From Aliiroseovarius sp. PrR006 (GTDB lineage: Bacteria; Pseudomonadota; Alphaproteobacteria; Rhodobacterales; Rhodobacteraceae), in NCBI RefSeq assembly GCF_010500215.1, contig NZ_JAAGOY010000004.1:1054001-1118000 (forward strand): 64,000 nucleotides of DNA. The letters are read 5' to 3'. The position numbers and the translations under genes were made by a program. The notes under the pieces were generated by a model. The model worked only from the letters and a program-made list of their open reading frames with translations. It had not been told where the DNA came from and made no database searches. Shown piece by piece: positions 45,126 to 54,817 of this stretch. Within the stretch, counting starts at the first letter, position 1, and each line of letters begins with the position of its first letter.

Positions 45126-45806
45126 CTACCCTTGGCCTGCGTTGATTTCTTCCCAGGCGCGATTGACGGCGATCAGGCGCTTTTCGGCCAGCTTGATCGC
45201 TTCTTCGGGGACACCGCGGGCGATCATCCGATCGGGGTGGCTTTCGCGCACCTCGTTGCGCCAGACCTTGCGGATATCTGCCATAGGAGTGTCGCGGGCC
45301 ACGCCAAGCACCTGATAGGGGTCGGGATGTTCATCCGGCACCATGCGCGAACGCAGAGCGGCAAAGCGTTCCTCGGGCATGCCAAAGATCCGCGCGACCT
45401 CTTCCAGATAGGCGTTTTCGCCGGGGTGGTATTCGCCATCCGCCAGTGCGATGTGGAAAAGCCCTTCCATTAGGTCACACAGGGCGGGATCGTCAGGGCC
45501 GAACATCGCCGCGACCCGTTGGGCGTACAGCTCGAACCCGGCGACATCCGTGCGGGCCAGATTGAACAGGCGCGCTGCGTTTTTTTCTTCCGATTGCGGA
45601 ATGGTGAACACCTCGCGAAAGGCCGAGACCTCGTCCCGTGTCACCTGCCCATCCGCCTTGGCCATCTTCGCGCCCAGCGCAATCACCGCAATCGCAAAGC
45701 CGGCCGAGCGTTCAGGCGGCGTGCGCAGATGCGAGAACACGTCTGACAGGCTTTCGCCCTTGGCAAGCGCGGACAGCGCGTCGGAGATACGGGACCAGAT
45801 AGACAT
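45126..45806 (-). CDS. DjlA-like co-chaperone (TerB-like plus J domain)
   Basis: Protein of 226 residues. The N-terminal TerB-like domain contains ALGAKMAKADGQVTRDEVSAF and ALADGEYHPGENAYLEEVA; the C-terminal J domain contains DPYQVLGVARDTPMADIRKVWR and the HPD tripeptide in ESHPDRM, needed to stimulate DnaK ATPase. No N-terminal membrane anchor is seen, unlike E. coli DjlA, so it is probably soluble. Confidence 0.88.
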   Translation of the reverse strand: MSIWSRISDALSALAKGESLSDVFSHLRTPPERSAGFAIAVIALGAKMAKADGQVTRDEVSAFREVFTIPQSEEKNAARLFNLARTDVAGFELYAQRVAAMFGPDDPALCDLMEGLFHIALADGEYHPGENAYLEEVARIFGMPEERFAALRSRMVPDEHPDPYQVLGVARDTPMADIRKVWRNEVRESHPDRMIARGVPEEAIKLAEKRLIAVNRAWEEINAGQG

Positions 45807-45836
45807 AAGGCAGTGTTAGCGGCTTTCGTCAGCGGG

Positions 45837-46313
45837 TCACAGGACTTTCTGCATCAGCACAAGATCGTGCCACCGGTCGTGTTTTCGTCCAGCCTGCGGG
45901 ATCACACCGACAGTCACATATCCAAGGGCGGCGTGGAACGGCTCGCCCATCGGGTTTGATCCGGACACGCCCGCGATCATGGAATGAAACCCTTGGGCGC
46001 GTGCCTCGGCCTCGATCCGCTCCATCAGGATCCGCCCTGCCCCGTGTCCGCGCGCCTTGGGGGCCAGCATGATGGAATGCTCGGCGGTATGGGCATATCC
46101 GACCCCTGCGCGGAATTGGTCGAAGCTGGCATAGCCGATTATTTCGTCGCCTTCTTCGGCGACCAGTATGCATTTAGCGCTTTCGATTGCGTTCTCGACA
46201 TCAAGCAGCGTTTTCGGGACCGAGTTAAACGTGATCAGCGTTTCGCAGATGGCAAGGTTCCACAATTCTTGGATCGCGTGTGCGTCGACCACGGTAGCAG
46301 CGCGGACGATCAT
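45837..46313 (-). CDS. GNAT family N-acetyltransferase
   Basis: Protein of 158 residues of the phosphinothricin-acetyltransferase-like GNAT group. Acetyl-CoA motif A is APKARGHGAGRIL (about 83-95), with GYASFDQFR and SNPMGEPFHAALGYVTVG typical of this subgroup. The substrate is an amino group on a small molecule, unspecified. ATG 46313 overlaps the stop of the VOC gene by ATGA; the longer open frame upstream is only a shadow of that gene. Confidence 0.85.
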   Translation of the reverse strand: MIVRAATVVDAHAIQELWNLAICETLITFNSVPKTLLDVENAIESAKCILVAEEGDEIIGYASFDQFRAGVGYAHTAEHSIMLAPKARGHGAGRILMERIEAEARAQGFHSMIAGVSGSNPMGEPFHAALGYVTVGVIPQAGRKHDRWHDLVLMQKVL

Positions 46314-46924
46314 AGCTGAACAAGCCCGGCAGGCGTGTCGATCCACGCAGCTAACCCCGGCTGCCCCGAATGAACCGAGATCCGCGGGTCCTGAACCAGT
46401 GGATGCAGGGCCACGCGCAGCGCCTCTGCCTCGGGATGGGTGATTTCCAGCGCGGCCAGTCGCAGCCCGTGATCGGGCAATCGCGGTGCAGGCAGGTCGC
46501 CCTGCCACGACAGAAGCCCCGGCGCGCAGCCCGCAAAAGGCAAACGCCCATCTGCGGGCACTGCCATGTCCCAACGCAGATCCCCGCGCGACAGCTGCAA
46601 CTCGTCACCTGATCCTTCTGGCGCGCGTAGAAGTGCTTGATGCAGGTCCGGCACCCGCAGCGCCCAATTGGTCAGCCGTGCAGGCCCGGTGAAGTAGTCC
46701 AGATCGAACCACCGCGCATGATCGGGCGCATCCGCGTCGGGGTTGACGGAAATCACTTCAAGATAGGTGGCTGGTCCAAGGGACAGAAGGGCATTGTGGG
46801 TGCCCATGATCGGATGTTCTCCTCCCTCCGACATGGACACCCCAAGTAGGTCCTCGATATACGCAACGCCTTCTGACAGGGTCGCGGAGGACACCACAAG
46901 ATGATCGACTACTCCCAGAGCCAT
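46310..46924 (-). CDS. VOC/glyoxalase-like domain protein
   Basis: Protein of 204 residues with a first beta-alpha-beta module of the vicinal-oxygen-chelate type: VVDHLVVSSATL (potential metal His), GTHNALLSLG and TYLEVISVNPDA (potential metal Glu). The second half, with LAALEITHPEAEAL, fits the Glyoxalase-like group PF13468. No substrate can be named. It follows mcm by 67 bases and may be the tail of that operon. Methylmalonyl-CoA epimerase is also a VOC protein, but this sequence does not look like it. Confidence 0.75.
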   Translation of the reverse strand: MALGVVDHLVVSSATLSEGVAYIEDLLGVSMSEGGEHPIMGTHNALLSLGPATYLEVISVNPDADAPDHARWFDLDYFTGPARLTNWALRVPDLHQALLRAPEGSGDELQLSRGDLRWDMAVPADGRLPFAGCAPGLLSWQGDLPAPRLPDHGLRLAALEITHPEAEALRVALHPLVQDPRISVHSGQPGLAAWIDTPAGLVQL

Positions 46925-46991
46925 TTCATTCCCTTCGATGGTCTGGGATGAAGCTGGCGGGAAACGCCGCCAGCCGCAAGTGTTTTTGGCG

Positions 46992-49118
46992 TTATCCGCG
47001 GGCTTCGCGCACCAGTTTCAGGATATCCTGAGCCGCCTCGGGGATGTTGGTGCCCGGACCGAAGATGGCTTTCACGCCATTTTCATAAAGGAAATCATAG
47101 TCCTGCTGCGGAATAACACCGCCACAGATCACGATGATATCCTCGGCGCCCTGCTCTTTCAAAGCCTGCACCAGTTGCGGGGCCAGTGTCTTGTGACCTG
47201 CTGCCTGCGAGGAAATCCCCACGATGTGCACGTCATTGTCGATGGCATCCTGAGCCGCTTCGTCCGGGGTTTGGAACAGCGGACCTACGTCCACGTCAAA
47301 GCCAATGTCCGCAAAGGCGGTCGCGATGACTTTGGCGCCGCGGTCGTGACCGTCCTGCCCCATCTTCACCACCAGCATACGCGGGCGGCGGCCTTCGGCA
47401 TCGGCGAAGTCTTCGACCGATTTCTGAATGGCTGCAAAGCCTTCGTCGCCTTCGTAAGCTGCGCCATAGACACCAGCCAGCGTTTTTACTTCGGCGCGGT
47501 GACGGCCGAATTCGTCTTCCATAGCCATCGAGATCTCTCCTACGGATGCGCGCGCACGCGCGGCTTCGACAGCGGCTTCCAGAAGGTTTCCACCTTCCTT
47601 GGCGCGGCGGGTCAGCTCGGCCAAAGCGGCTTCGCACGCGGCTGCGTCGCGGGTTGCGCGGATGTTTTCAAGGCGGGCGATTTGGCTGTCACGCACGGCC
47701 ATGTTGTCCACGTCCAGAATGTCGATCTGGTCTTCTTCGGCCAGCTTGTACTTGTTCACGCCAACGATGACTTCGTCACCTTTGTCGATCATTGCCTGAC
47801 GCTTGGCCGCCGATTCCTCGATCCGCAGTTTCGGCATGCCCGAGGCCACAGCCTTGGTCATCCCGCCCATGCTTTCGACCTCTTCCATCAGCTCCCAAGC
47901 TTTGTTGATCAGCTCATCGGTCAGGCTTTCCACATAGTAAGAGCCCGCCAGCGGATCGACCACGTTGGTCACGCCGGTTTCTTCCTGAAGGATGATCTGT
48001 GTGTTGCGTGCGATACGCGCCGAGAAGTCGGTGGGCAGCGCAATCGCTTCGTCCAGCGCGTTGGTGTGCAGCGACTGGGTGCCACCAAGGGCAGCCGACA
48101 TCGCTTCGTATGCGGTGCGGATCACGTTGTTATAGGGATCCTGTTCCTGCAACGACACGCCCGAGGTCTGACAGTGGGTGCGCAGCATTTTCGACCGCTC
48201 GGACTTGGCGCCGAACTCGGTCATCACGCGATGCCACAGGGTACGGGCGGCACGCAGCTTGGCGGCTTCCATGAAGAAGTTCATACCGATCGCGAAGAAG
48301 AAGCTCAGGCGACCGGCGAACTTGTCCACGTCCATGCCAGCCTCGATCGCAGCACGCACATATTCGCGACCGTCAGCCAGCGTATAGGCCAGTTCCTGCA
48401 CCAGGTTCGCACCGGCTTCCTGCATGTGGTAGCCGGAAATCGAGATCGAGTTGAACTTCGGCATCTCGTTCGAGGTATACTCGATGATGTCCGAGATGAT
48501 CTTCATCGACGGTTCAGGCGGGTAGATATAGGTGTTGCGCACCATGAACTCTTTCAGAATGTCGTTCTGAATAGTGCCGGCCAGCAGCGACTTGTCGTGG
48601 CCTTGCTCTTCCCCGGCGACGATGAAGTTCGCAAGGATCGGAACAACCGCGCCGTTCATGGTCATCGAGACCGAGACCTTGTCCAGAGGAATGCCGTCGA
48701 ACAGGATCTTCATGTCTTCGACCGAGTCGATTGCCACACCGGCTTTACCAACATCGCCCACTACGCGCGGGTGGTCGGAGTCGTAGCCGCGGTGCGTTGC
48801 AAGGTCGAAGGCCACCGAAACACCCTGCTGACCCGCAGCAAGGTTGCGGCGGTAGAAGGCGTTCGATTCTTCGGCGGTTGAGAAACCGGCATACTGACGG
48901 ATCGTCCACGGACGCCCCGCGTACATGGTCGCCTTCACACCACGGGTGAAGGGGCCAAAGCCGGGCAGCGTGCCCATGTGGTCCAGATCGGCTGTGTCTT
49001 CCGCGGTATAGAGCGGCTTGACGTCGATGCCTTCCAGCGTGTTCCACGTCAGATCATCCAAGGCACGGCCACGAAGTTCCTTCTCGGCCAGTTCCTTCCA
49101 GTTCTTTGTGTCGCTCAT
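46992..49118 (-). CDS. Methylmalonyl-CoA mutase
   Basis: B12-dependent enzyme converting (R)-methylmalonyl-CoA to succinyl-CoA. The single chain of 708 residues joins the barrel domain ([49 protein letters not shown] in part) with the C-terminal B12 domain, where [14 protein letters not shown] carries the cobalt-ligating His. This is the ScpA/MutB large-subunit type. It completes the route begun by propionyl-CoA carboxylase upstream on the same strand. Methylmalonyl-CoA epimerase and the MeaB chaperone are not recognised in the window. Confidence 0.96.
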   Translation of the reverse strand: MSDTKNWKELAEKELRGRALDDLTWNTLEGIDVKPLYTAEDTADLDHMGTLPGFGPFTRGVKATMYAGRPWTIRQYAGFSTAEESNAFYRRNLAAGQQGVSVAFDLATHRGYDSDHPRVVGDVGKAGVAIDSVEDMKILFDGIPLDKVSVSMTMNGAVVPILANFIVAGEEQGHDKSLLAGTIQNDILKEFMVRNTYIYPPEPSMKIISDIIEYTSNEMPKFNSISISGYHMQEAGANLVQELAYTLADGREYVRAAIEAGMDVDKFAGRLSFFFAIGMNFFMEAAKLRAARTLWHRVMTEFGAKSERSKMLRTHCQTSGVSLQEQDPYNNVIRTAYEAMSAALGGTQSLHTNALDEAIALPTDFSARIARNTQIILQEETGVTNVVDPLAGSYYVESLTDELINKAWELMEEVESMGGMTKAVASGMPKLRIEESAAKRQAMIDKGDEVIVGVNKYKLAEEDQIDILDVDNMAVRDSQIARLENIRATRDAAACEAALAELTRRAKEGGNLLEAAVEAARARASVGEISMAMEDEFGRHRAEVKTLAGVYGAAYEGDEGFAAIQKSVEDFADAEGRRPRMLVVKMGQDGHDRGAKVIATAFADIGFDVDVGPLFQTPDEAAQDAIDNDVHIVGISSQAAGHKTLAPQLVQALKEQGAEDIIVICGGVIPQQDYDFLYENGVKAIFGPGTNIPEAAQDILKLVREARG

Positions 49119-49176
49119 CTTGTCGTCCTTTTCGTCTTGATGCGCCTCTCAGCGCAGGCTGGTTCCGGGCCGCAGA

Positions 49177-49692
49177 TCACAGGGGATCTCCTGCGGCAAA
49201 AAAGAGTTTTCGTTCAACGGGGTCGAGGATCATGACGCCCCCCACCCCAGTGTCATAGGCGATGGTTGCACCGGGCCGCGTCAGCGCGCGGTGGAAATCT
49301 TGGCTGTCCGTCTCGGACAGGCATTTCCCGACCAGCGCAGCGGCGGCGAGCGCCTGACGACCAAATACGCCGTCCTCCGTCGTCAGCATTTGATCGGTCA
49401 GGGTGTGCGGTGTCTGCCCCTCGGCGCGCAACGCGGCCTTCCCAGTGGCGCGGAACAGCTCCTGTGCATCGGCACTGGTCGTGGCCAACGGCATCTCAGG
49501 CTTCACATCGTTCAGCGCAGCGCGGATTACAGCCGCGGTGCAGGTCATCTTGCTTTCGAACGACAGCGTGTCGCCCAAAGTGAAATACTGACCAAGCGCC
49601 GCGCGCAGATCGGCTTCGCCATGCAGGTTGCAGCCAGCTAGGCCGATCAGGCAGGCTATTGCACCCCCCGCGGCTATGCGCGCGATGGTCAT
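49177..49692 (-). CDS. Lipoprotein-like hypothetical protein
   Basis: Protein of 171 residues. The start MTIARIAAGGAIACLIGLAGC carries a lipobox (LAGC), so it should be lipid-anchored. The mature region has four more cysteine-free helices and a C-terminal strand pattern; I do not recognise a family. ATG 49692 overlaps the stop of the upstream glycosyltransferase-like gene (ATGA), and a GGGACAGGA site precedes it. Sits between pccA and mcm on the same strand. Confidence 0.65.
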   Translation of the reverse strand: MTIARIAAGGAIACLIGLAGCNLHGEADLRAALGQYFTLGDTLSFESKMTCTAAVIRAALNDVKPEMPLATTSADAQELFRATGKAALRAEGQTPHTLTDQMLTTEDGVFGRQALAAAALVGKCLSETDSQDFHRALTRPGATIAYDTGVGGVMILDPVERKLFFAAGDPL

Positions 49693-51245
49693 TCCTGTCC
49701 CTTTGGCTCGACCCACATCTCGGCGGGGCCGACAACGTTGGGTGAAAACTCGGCGATCAAACGGCGCAGTTCAGGTGCAGCTTCTGGACGGGTGGCATAA
49801 TATGATACGTCACGCCCTCCAAGAAAACCGATATGGTATGAATAGCGCAACGTGCCAACTTTCACCCAATTCTTGCCAAGGCCGTCCTCGAACCAGCCAT
49901 CATATACGATGGCCAGATCAATATTTGCTTCATCCGTAAGATCACCCGTCCAACCATCATAGGGGTTTTCCATCCGTGTCTTCAGTGCACGGTATGAAGC
50001 CAGCCCCCAGAGATCCAGAACGTAGTTTGGATTACCCCATGCGACCAATCCCAGATCATTCACCGCGATCGGCTTTTTGTAATATTCCTTAACGAACGTG
50101 CTGGCATTTTGTTGCTGCGCCAGAATGCCGGATGGCCCCCAAGTTCCGTATTTCAGCATCCACCGCGTATAGTTGCCTGCCAGAAACACCATCCCGACAA
50201 GAAACAACGTACGCATCGTCGCATAATCGTCATTCGTAAACACAACCAGCAAGAGCATCCCGAAAACAAAGCTCATTGCGTACAGCTCGTACCGTTCAAA
50301 CCAGCCGAACTGCCCCAATAAAAGCTGGGCAGATCCTGTAAAAACGGTTGCAGCCAGTATAGCGCGCGCCCGCGTATCGGACCGCCAAACGCGGGGCAGC
50401 ATTGCGGCTGCCACAATCACCGCCACCGCCATGACAATCGCGGTCTCTGAACGGAGCTGAACCTTTAGCTTCAGAAGCATGTTCTGAAACGCGAAATCCG
50501 GGCTGCCGGTCGGGCCCGAGATCTTAGACATTACTGAATTTGGAAACGGTTCAAGCCCAAGCGACATCAGAAATGCCATAAATGCGCCGACCAGAGCCAC
50601 CGAGACTCCGAATAGCGCACCACCTGCCTTCCATCGCCCGGTCATCGCCAACAGAAGTCCAGCCGCGCCCGAAACTGCAAGCCCTTCAAACCGGATCAGA
50701 ACACCAATGGCGGTGCCCGCGAACAGAAGCCAGTTAACCCGCCCTTCGTTCAGATAGATCTGCACACCACGCAGCGTGGCCATGACGGCCAGAACATGCA
50801 AAGTGTGCTCCATTGCAACCATGGTGATGCCAGCAAGATTGAAAGCAAGCGGACCAAGCAAAGCAAGCAATGTCGCCATTCGCGTATTGGACACTGCATC
50901 AAGCGTTATCCTAACCCACAGAACCGTCGCGCCAACAAGTGCGAACACATTCCAGAACACTGCCACCCAAATCTGGGACGACGTACCTGCAAAAGGCACC
51001 AACAAGAATGGATACAAAGGAGAGGATGCCGCCGACGTATACTCGCCCGCGTTTACACCATACCCACCAGCCGCGATCTGCTCGGACATGGCGAGGTGGA
51101 TATACACGTCATCTAAGGGGAACTCGAACGCTCCGGCCTTGGAATAGGCTATCAACTGATAGACCAGATACAACCCCACAACCAAGAACAGAGACGCCGC
51201 AATCAGCGGCGCCCCTGACTGAAGGCGATGACGCGCATCGTTCAT
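49689..51245 (-). CDS. Multi-pass membrane protein resembling GT-C glycosyltransferases
   Basis: Protein of 518 residues with about ten transmembrane segments and a C-terminal periplasmic-type domain of about 150 residues. After the first segment the loop EFPLDDVYIHLAMSEQIA carries a DD pair, the hallmark of GT-C enzymes that use lipid-linked sugars. The end of the C-terminal domain is W/Y-rich (YDGWFEDGLGKNW). The sugar donor and acceptor are unknown. It begins one base after the pccA stop and overlaps the lipoprotein gene by four bases, so it is translated as part of the propionate operon, an odd place for such an enzyme. The codon use looks slightly less GC-rich than in pccA. Confidence 0.7.
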   Translation of the reverse strand: MNDARHRLQSGAPLIAASLFLVVGLYLVYQLIAYSKAGAFEFPLDDVYIHLAMSEQIAAGGYGVNAGEYTSAASSPLYPFLLVPFAGTSSQIWVAVFWNVFALVGATVLWVRITLDAVSNTRMATLLALLGPLAFNLAGITMVAMEHTLHVLAVMATLRGVQIYLNEGRVNWLLFAGTAIGVLIRFEGLAVSGAAGLLLAMTGRWKAGGALFGVSVALVGAFMAFLMSLGLEPFPNSVMSKISGPTGSPDFAFQNMLLKLKVQLRSETAIVMAVAVIVAAAMLPRVWRSDTRARAILAATVFTGSAQLLLGQFGWFERYELYAMSFVFGMLLLVVFTNDDYATMRTLFLVGMVFLAGNYTRWMLKYGTWGPSGILAQQQNASTFVKEYYKKPIAVNDLGLVAWGNPNYVLDLWGLASYRALKTRMENPYDGWTGDLTDEANIDLAIVYDGWFEDGLGKNWVKVGTLRYSYHIGFLGGRDVSYYATRPEAAPELRRLIAEFSPNVVGPAEMWVEPKGQE

Positions 51246-51246
51246 A

Positions 51247-53295
51247 TTATTCGAACTCCATGATCACTTCGTCAACGGCAAGGCTGTCGCCTGCGCCTGC
51301 ATTGATCTTGGACACGGTGCCCTTCTTCTCGGCGCGCAGGATGTTCTCCATCTTCATGGCTTCGATCGTGCAGAGCGCCTGACCTTCCTGAACTTCCTGA
51401 CCGACTTCCACGTCGACCTTCACCACCAGACCCGGCATCGGGCAGAGCAGCATTTTCGAGGTATCCGGTGGTAGTTTTTCCGGCATCAAGCGGGCCAGCT
51501 CGGCCTGACGTGGGGTGCGAACATGCACCTTCAGGTCAGCACCGCGGCTCCGCATGCGGAAGCCCGAGGTGACCTTGTCGACCTTCAGAACCAGCGGCGA
51601 ACCGTCCACTTCCAGCGTGGCAAGGCTGTCACCCGGCGTCCAATCCGAGGACACGCGCATTTTGGTGCCGTCTTCGAACTTGATGGTCGAGCCTTTCTTG
51701 TCAGCCTTGATCTTCACGGCAAACTCTTCGCCTTGCAGCGTCACGACCCAGTGCTTGCCCACTTTGCGCTCGTGGTTGTCCATGCGGCCCGAGATACGGG
51801 TGCGGCGGATTTCAGCAACACGGTACATGGCAGCAGCCGAAGCCGCGATGCGACGCAGCGCGTCGGTGCTCAGCTCAACACCTTCGAACCCGTCAGGATA
51901 CTGCTCTTCGATGAAGGCGGTGGTCATGTCGCCATTGATGAAGATCGGATGATCCATAACGGCGCTGACGAAGGGCAAGTTGTGACCGATGCCTTCCAGT
52001 TCGAACCCATCCAGCGCGTTGCGCATGGCTTCGATCGCTTCGTTACGGGTCGGAGCCCATGTGCAAAGCTTGGCGATCATCGGGTCATAGTACATCGAGA
52101 TCTCGCCGCCTTCGAAGACGCCGGTGTCGTTACGTACGGCAAAGTTGGTGCCCTCGATGGCTTCATCGGCCCATTTGCCGTTGGCCTGCATCGGACCAGC
52201 CGCGATTTCTGCGGGCGGACGGTAGCGGGTCAGGCGACCGATCGACGGCAGGAAGTTGCGATAGGGATCTTCCGCGTAGACGCGGTTTTCAATGGACCAG
52301 CCATTGATGCCCACATCGTCCTGCGTGATCGACAGCGGTTCGCCGTTTGCAACGCGGATCATCTGTTCCACAAGGTCGACACCGGTGATCAGCTCGGTCA
52401 CGGGATGCTCCACCTGCAGGCGGGTGTTCATTTCAAGGAAGTAGAAGTTCTTATCGCCATCGACGATGAATTCCACCGTACCGGCCGAAGTATAGCCAAC
52501 GGCTTTGGCCAGTGCGACCGACTGTTCGCCCATGGCTTTGCGGGTGGCTTCGTCCAGGAAGGGCGACGGGGCTTCTTCCACAACTTTCTGGTTACGACGC
52601 TGGATCGAGCACTCGCGTTCGTTCAGATAGATGCCGTTGCCATGCGCATCGCACAGAACCTGAATTTCGATGTGGCGCGGCTGGGTCACGAACTTCTCGA
52701 TGAAGATACGGTCGTCGCCAAAGCTGTTGGCAGCTTCGTTCTTGGACGACTGGAAACCTTCGCGGGTCTCTTCGTCATTCCATGCAATCCGCATACCTTT
52801 ACCACCGCCACCGGCCGAGGCTTTGATCATCACGGGATAGCCGATCTCGTTCGAGATCTTCACGGCTTCATCCGCGTCTTCGATCAGGCCCATGTAACCG
52901 GGAACGGTCGACACGTTAGCGTCCTGAGCGATCTTCTTCGAGGTGATTTTGTCACCCATCGACACGATCGCCCCTTTGGGCGGGCCGACAAATGCCACAC
53001 CGGCATCTTCCAGTGCCTCAGCAAATTTCGAGTTCTCGGACAGGAAGCCATAGCCGGGATGCACGGCTTCGGCGCCAGAGTCCTTGATCGCCTGCATCAC
53101 CTTGTCGATGACAATATACGACTGGTTGGCAGGGGGTGGGCCGATATGCACGGCTTCGTCTGCCATCTTCACATGAAGCGCGTTACGGTCGGCGTCTGAA
53201 TAAATCGCCACCGTTTTGATGCCCATTTTGCGGGCAGTCTTGATCACGCGGCAAGCGATCTCGCCTCGGTTCGCAATCAGGATCTTGTTGAACAT
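51247..53295 (-). CDS. pccA: Propionyl-CoA carboxylase alpha subunit (biotin carboxylase plus BCCP)
   Basis: Carries out ATP-dependent carboxylation of biotin and delivers it to PccB, making methylmalonyl-CoA. The product is 682 residues. Domains in order: biotin carboxylase (MFNKILIANRGEIACRV, ATP-grasp loop KASAGGGGKGMR, EMNTRLQVEHPVTE), a BT domain linking to PccB (about 460-600), and the biotinyl domain with AMKM, Lys648 modified. The frame opens earlier, but ATG 53295 gives the conserved start. Length and order agree with the alpha subunit of Ruegeria as I remember it. Confidence 0.97.
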   Translation of the reverse strand: MFNKILIANRGEIACRVIKTARKMGIKTVAIYSDADRNALHVKMADEAVHIGPPPANQSYIVIDKVMQAIKDSGAEAVHPGYGFLSENSKFAEALEDAGVAFVGPPKGAIVSMGDKITSKKIAQDANVSTVPGYMGLIEDADEAVKISNEIGYPVMIKASAGGGGKGMRIAWNDEETREGFQSSKNEAANSFGDDRIFIEKFVTQPRHIEIQVLCDAHGNGIYLNERECSIQRRNQKVVEEAPSPFLDEATRKAMGEQSVALAKAVGYTSAGTVEFIVDGDKNFYFLEMNTRLQVEHPVTELITGVDLVEQMIRVANGEPLSITQDDVGINGWSIENRVYAEDPYRNFLPSIGRLTRYRPPAEIAAGPMQANGKWADEAIEGTNFAVRNDTGVFEGGEISMYYDPMIAKLCTWAPTRNEAIEAMRNALDGFELEGIGHNLPFVSAVMDHPIFINGDMTTAFIEEQYPDGFEGVELSTDALRRIAASAAAMYRVAEIRRTRISGRMDNHERKVGKHWVVTLQGEEFAVKIKADKKGSTIKFEDGTKMRVSSDWTPGDSLATLEVDGSPLVLKVDKVTSGFRMRSRGADLKVHVRTPRQAELARLMPEKLPPDTSKMLLCPMPGLVVKVDVEVGQEVQEGQALCTIEAMKMENILRAEKKGTVSKINAGAGDSLAVDEVIMEFE

Positions 53296-53438
53296 GTCCT
53301 GTCCTTTCGGTTCATGTGAGGGCGTGACGCTGTGAAACGTCCCGCTGATTGACATAGAAAAGCCCGCCGAACCCAAGGGTCTCGGCAGGCCGATTGTGTG
53401 TGATGGATCCGCGAGGCGCGGAGCCGGGGAAATTCAGA

Positions 53439-53645
53439 TCAGTTGCAGATAGTGACGCCCAAGTCGTCGCACAGCGCCCCCGCGCCAGCACCGATGACGG
53501 CTCCGGTAAGAACACTGCCACTGGTTGCACTTGCGACCACAGCGCCTGTCGCCGCGCCGACACCAGCGCGCTCAAGGTCGTTCCACTGGCATCCTGCCAG
53601 CATGGCAAAGGCAAGCGCCCCTGCGATAAGCGTTTTGTATTGCAT
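53439..53645 (-). CDS. Small glycine-zipper lipoprotein
   Basis: Protein of 68 residues with a signal peptide and lipobox LAGC (Cys19) and a mature part dominated by a glycine zipper, GVGAATGAVVASATSG and GAVIGAGAGAL, likely to insert into or lie on membrane. It ends in two cysteines (ALCDDLGVTIC). Similar small entericidin/OsmB-like lipoproteins are stress-linked, but the function here is unknown. It lies between pccA and the upstream operon genes, on the same strand. Confidence 0.7.
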   Translation of the reverse strand: MQYKTLIAGALAFAMLAGCQWNDLERAGVGAATGAVVASATSGSVLTGAVIGAGAGALCDDLGVTICN

Positions 53646-53979
53646 GTATGACTGCCTCTTTCAGAGTGGTTTCTTGCAGCCATTGTGCCCCGTTTGCACG
53701 GAGTACCCAAGGCGTATTTTCGCGATCCGCGACGCATGGCATCACGTGAACAGCTATCCATGGGCGAAAAAAGGCCCGGTTCAGACGCAAACACGCTGAA
53801 CCGGGTAGAAGAAGGGGAAGGGTAATGGTTTCGACAAACCATTGCAGAGAACGGGGATTTGCTCTCTGCGTAAGTGTCATGTTGGCATGAACGACGGCCC
53901 GCGCAAGACCCCTCCAGACGCGTTGTGTCCGGTTGGGCTGTTTTTTGCCAATTGGTGTTCAATGCGGGCGAATTCATGC
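53646..53979. other. Intergenic region within the pcc cluster
   Basis: No gene is supported here. It contains the terminator hairpin at 53775-53805 for the genes to its right, and probably a promoter for the small lipoprotein and pccA on the minus strand. Hence pccB and pccA are likely separate transcripts or joined by read-through. Confidence 0.5.
53775..53805 (-). terminator. Terminator after the pccB-linked small genes
   Basis: CCCGGTTCAG and CTGAACCGGG form a perfect ten-base stem with an eleven-base loop; on the minus strand CCTTTTTT follows. Confidence 0.85.
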
Positions 53980-54345
53980 CTATTGTTCCTCGAACGCATC
54001 CGGGAACGAGGCCCGCGCACGGGCTTCATCGATCACAAGAAGGGCTTCATAGTCTTCGGGATCAAAGGGATCCTGCGCTGGCAGAACCTCGCGCTCAAAG
54101 AGCCACGACAGGCGCCCGGCATCCAGATTTCCGCGTTCAAACGGCTGGTCGCCGAAATAATCCCACAGCGCTTTCATAAAGCCCGTATCCGCACGCCGAT
54201 CCGCCGGTTTGCGGTCTGCGTAACGCTCGCGCGCAGCAAGCTTCGTCGCACCCGTCTTGCTGGCACGGCGAATGACAAATTGAAAGTCGGTCCCCGTAAG
54301 GCGCCCGGGGAAGCCTTTGTGCTTCAACATATAAGGCAGTGCCAT
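53980..54345 (-). CDS. Hypothetical protein in pccB operon
   Basis: Protein of 121 residues, basic in its first half (RRASKTGATKLAARERYADRK in part) and acidic at the end (FDPEDYEALLVIDEARA). The opening block MLKHKGFPGRLTG is conserved in roseobacter relatives as far as I recall; no function is known. ATG 54345 shares a base with the stop of the upstream gene (TGATG), so it is translationally coupled. Followed by the terminator at 53775. Confidence 0.6.
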   Translation of the reverse strand: MALPYMLKHKGFPGRLTGTDFQFVIRRASKTGATKLAARERYADRKPADRRADTGFMKALWDYFGDQPFERGNLDAGRLSWLFEREVLPAQDPFDPEDYEALLVIDEARARASFPDAFEEQ

Positions 54346-54815
54346 CAGAACCCGTCCCATACACACGCCCCGTCTTCGGGGCGGAAAGCTTCGAAAAACT
54401 GGGTCGCGTCCATGTCAGAGACGCCGAACTCGACCCAACGATCTGCCAGAACAATCACGATCTGCTCTGGCTCTGTTTGCGTGATCTTGGACAAGTGCGG
54501 CAGCACATAGTCCTGACAGATCACGGCCATATCCTCTTCCGCCTGCGAGAATTCTATCCGTCCCGTGTTGCGGGAGATCTCAGGCGCCAGGAACCGGACA
54601 TGTATCGCCGATCCCACTTGGGTGCCATCCTGTTGATTGACTTCAAGCAGGGTGACGGTTTGGCCTGACGGAACCTGAAGCGGTGCGCCGTCAAACCAGT
54701 CTTCTTGCGCCGCTGCAAGGGACGCGGGCACGGTCAGGGATAGGGCCAGGGTGGCAGCGGCGGCCGCCACCCCGGTCAGGCCACGCGGGCCCATATATCC
54801 CGCCGTGCGACCCAT
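54345..54815 (-). CDS. Exported acidic protein in pccB operon (DUF6497-like)
   Basis: Protein of 156 residues with a signal peptide (hydrophobic stretch about 12-34, cleavage after AAAQ) and an acidic mature domain. AVICQDYVLPH and DGACVWDGF provide two cysteines that could form a disulfide in the periplasm. I believe it matches the uncharacterised DUF6497. The start is ATG 54815; GTG 54821 overlaps the pccB stop and is possible. Its place right behind pccB suggests co-expression with propionate use, but the link is not understood. Confidence 0.6.
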   Translation of the reverse strand: MGRTAGYMGPRGLTGVAAAAATLALSLTVPASLAAAQEDWFDGAPLQVPSGQTVTLLEVNQQDGTQVGSAIHVRFLAPEISRNTGRIEFSQAEEDMAVICQDYVLPHLSKITQTEPEQIVIVLADRWVEFGVSDMDATQFFEAFRPEDGACVWDGF

Positions 54816-54817
54816 GA

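Noticed and set aside
46310-46924. VOC protein as methylmalonyl-CoA epimerase
   Set aside because: Although it follows the mutase and has a VOC fold, its length (204 residues) and second half fit the glyoxalase-like PF13468 type better than the roughly 135-residue epimerase.
46938-48881. 647-residue plus-strand ORF opposite mcm
   Set aside because: Shadow of the mutase; His/Phe/Val-rich antisense text without motifs.
51523-53199. 558-residue plus-strand ORF opposite pccA
   Set aside because: Shadow of pccA, whose domains and biotin site are intact.
53312-53977. 221-residue minus-strand ORF across the pcc intergenic region
   Set aside because: It covers a terminator hairpin and the small lipoprotein gene in another frame; no family pattern.
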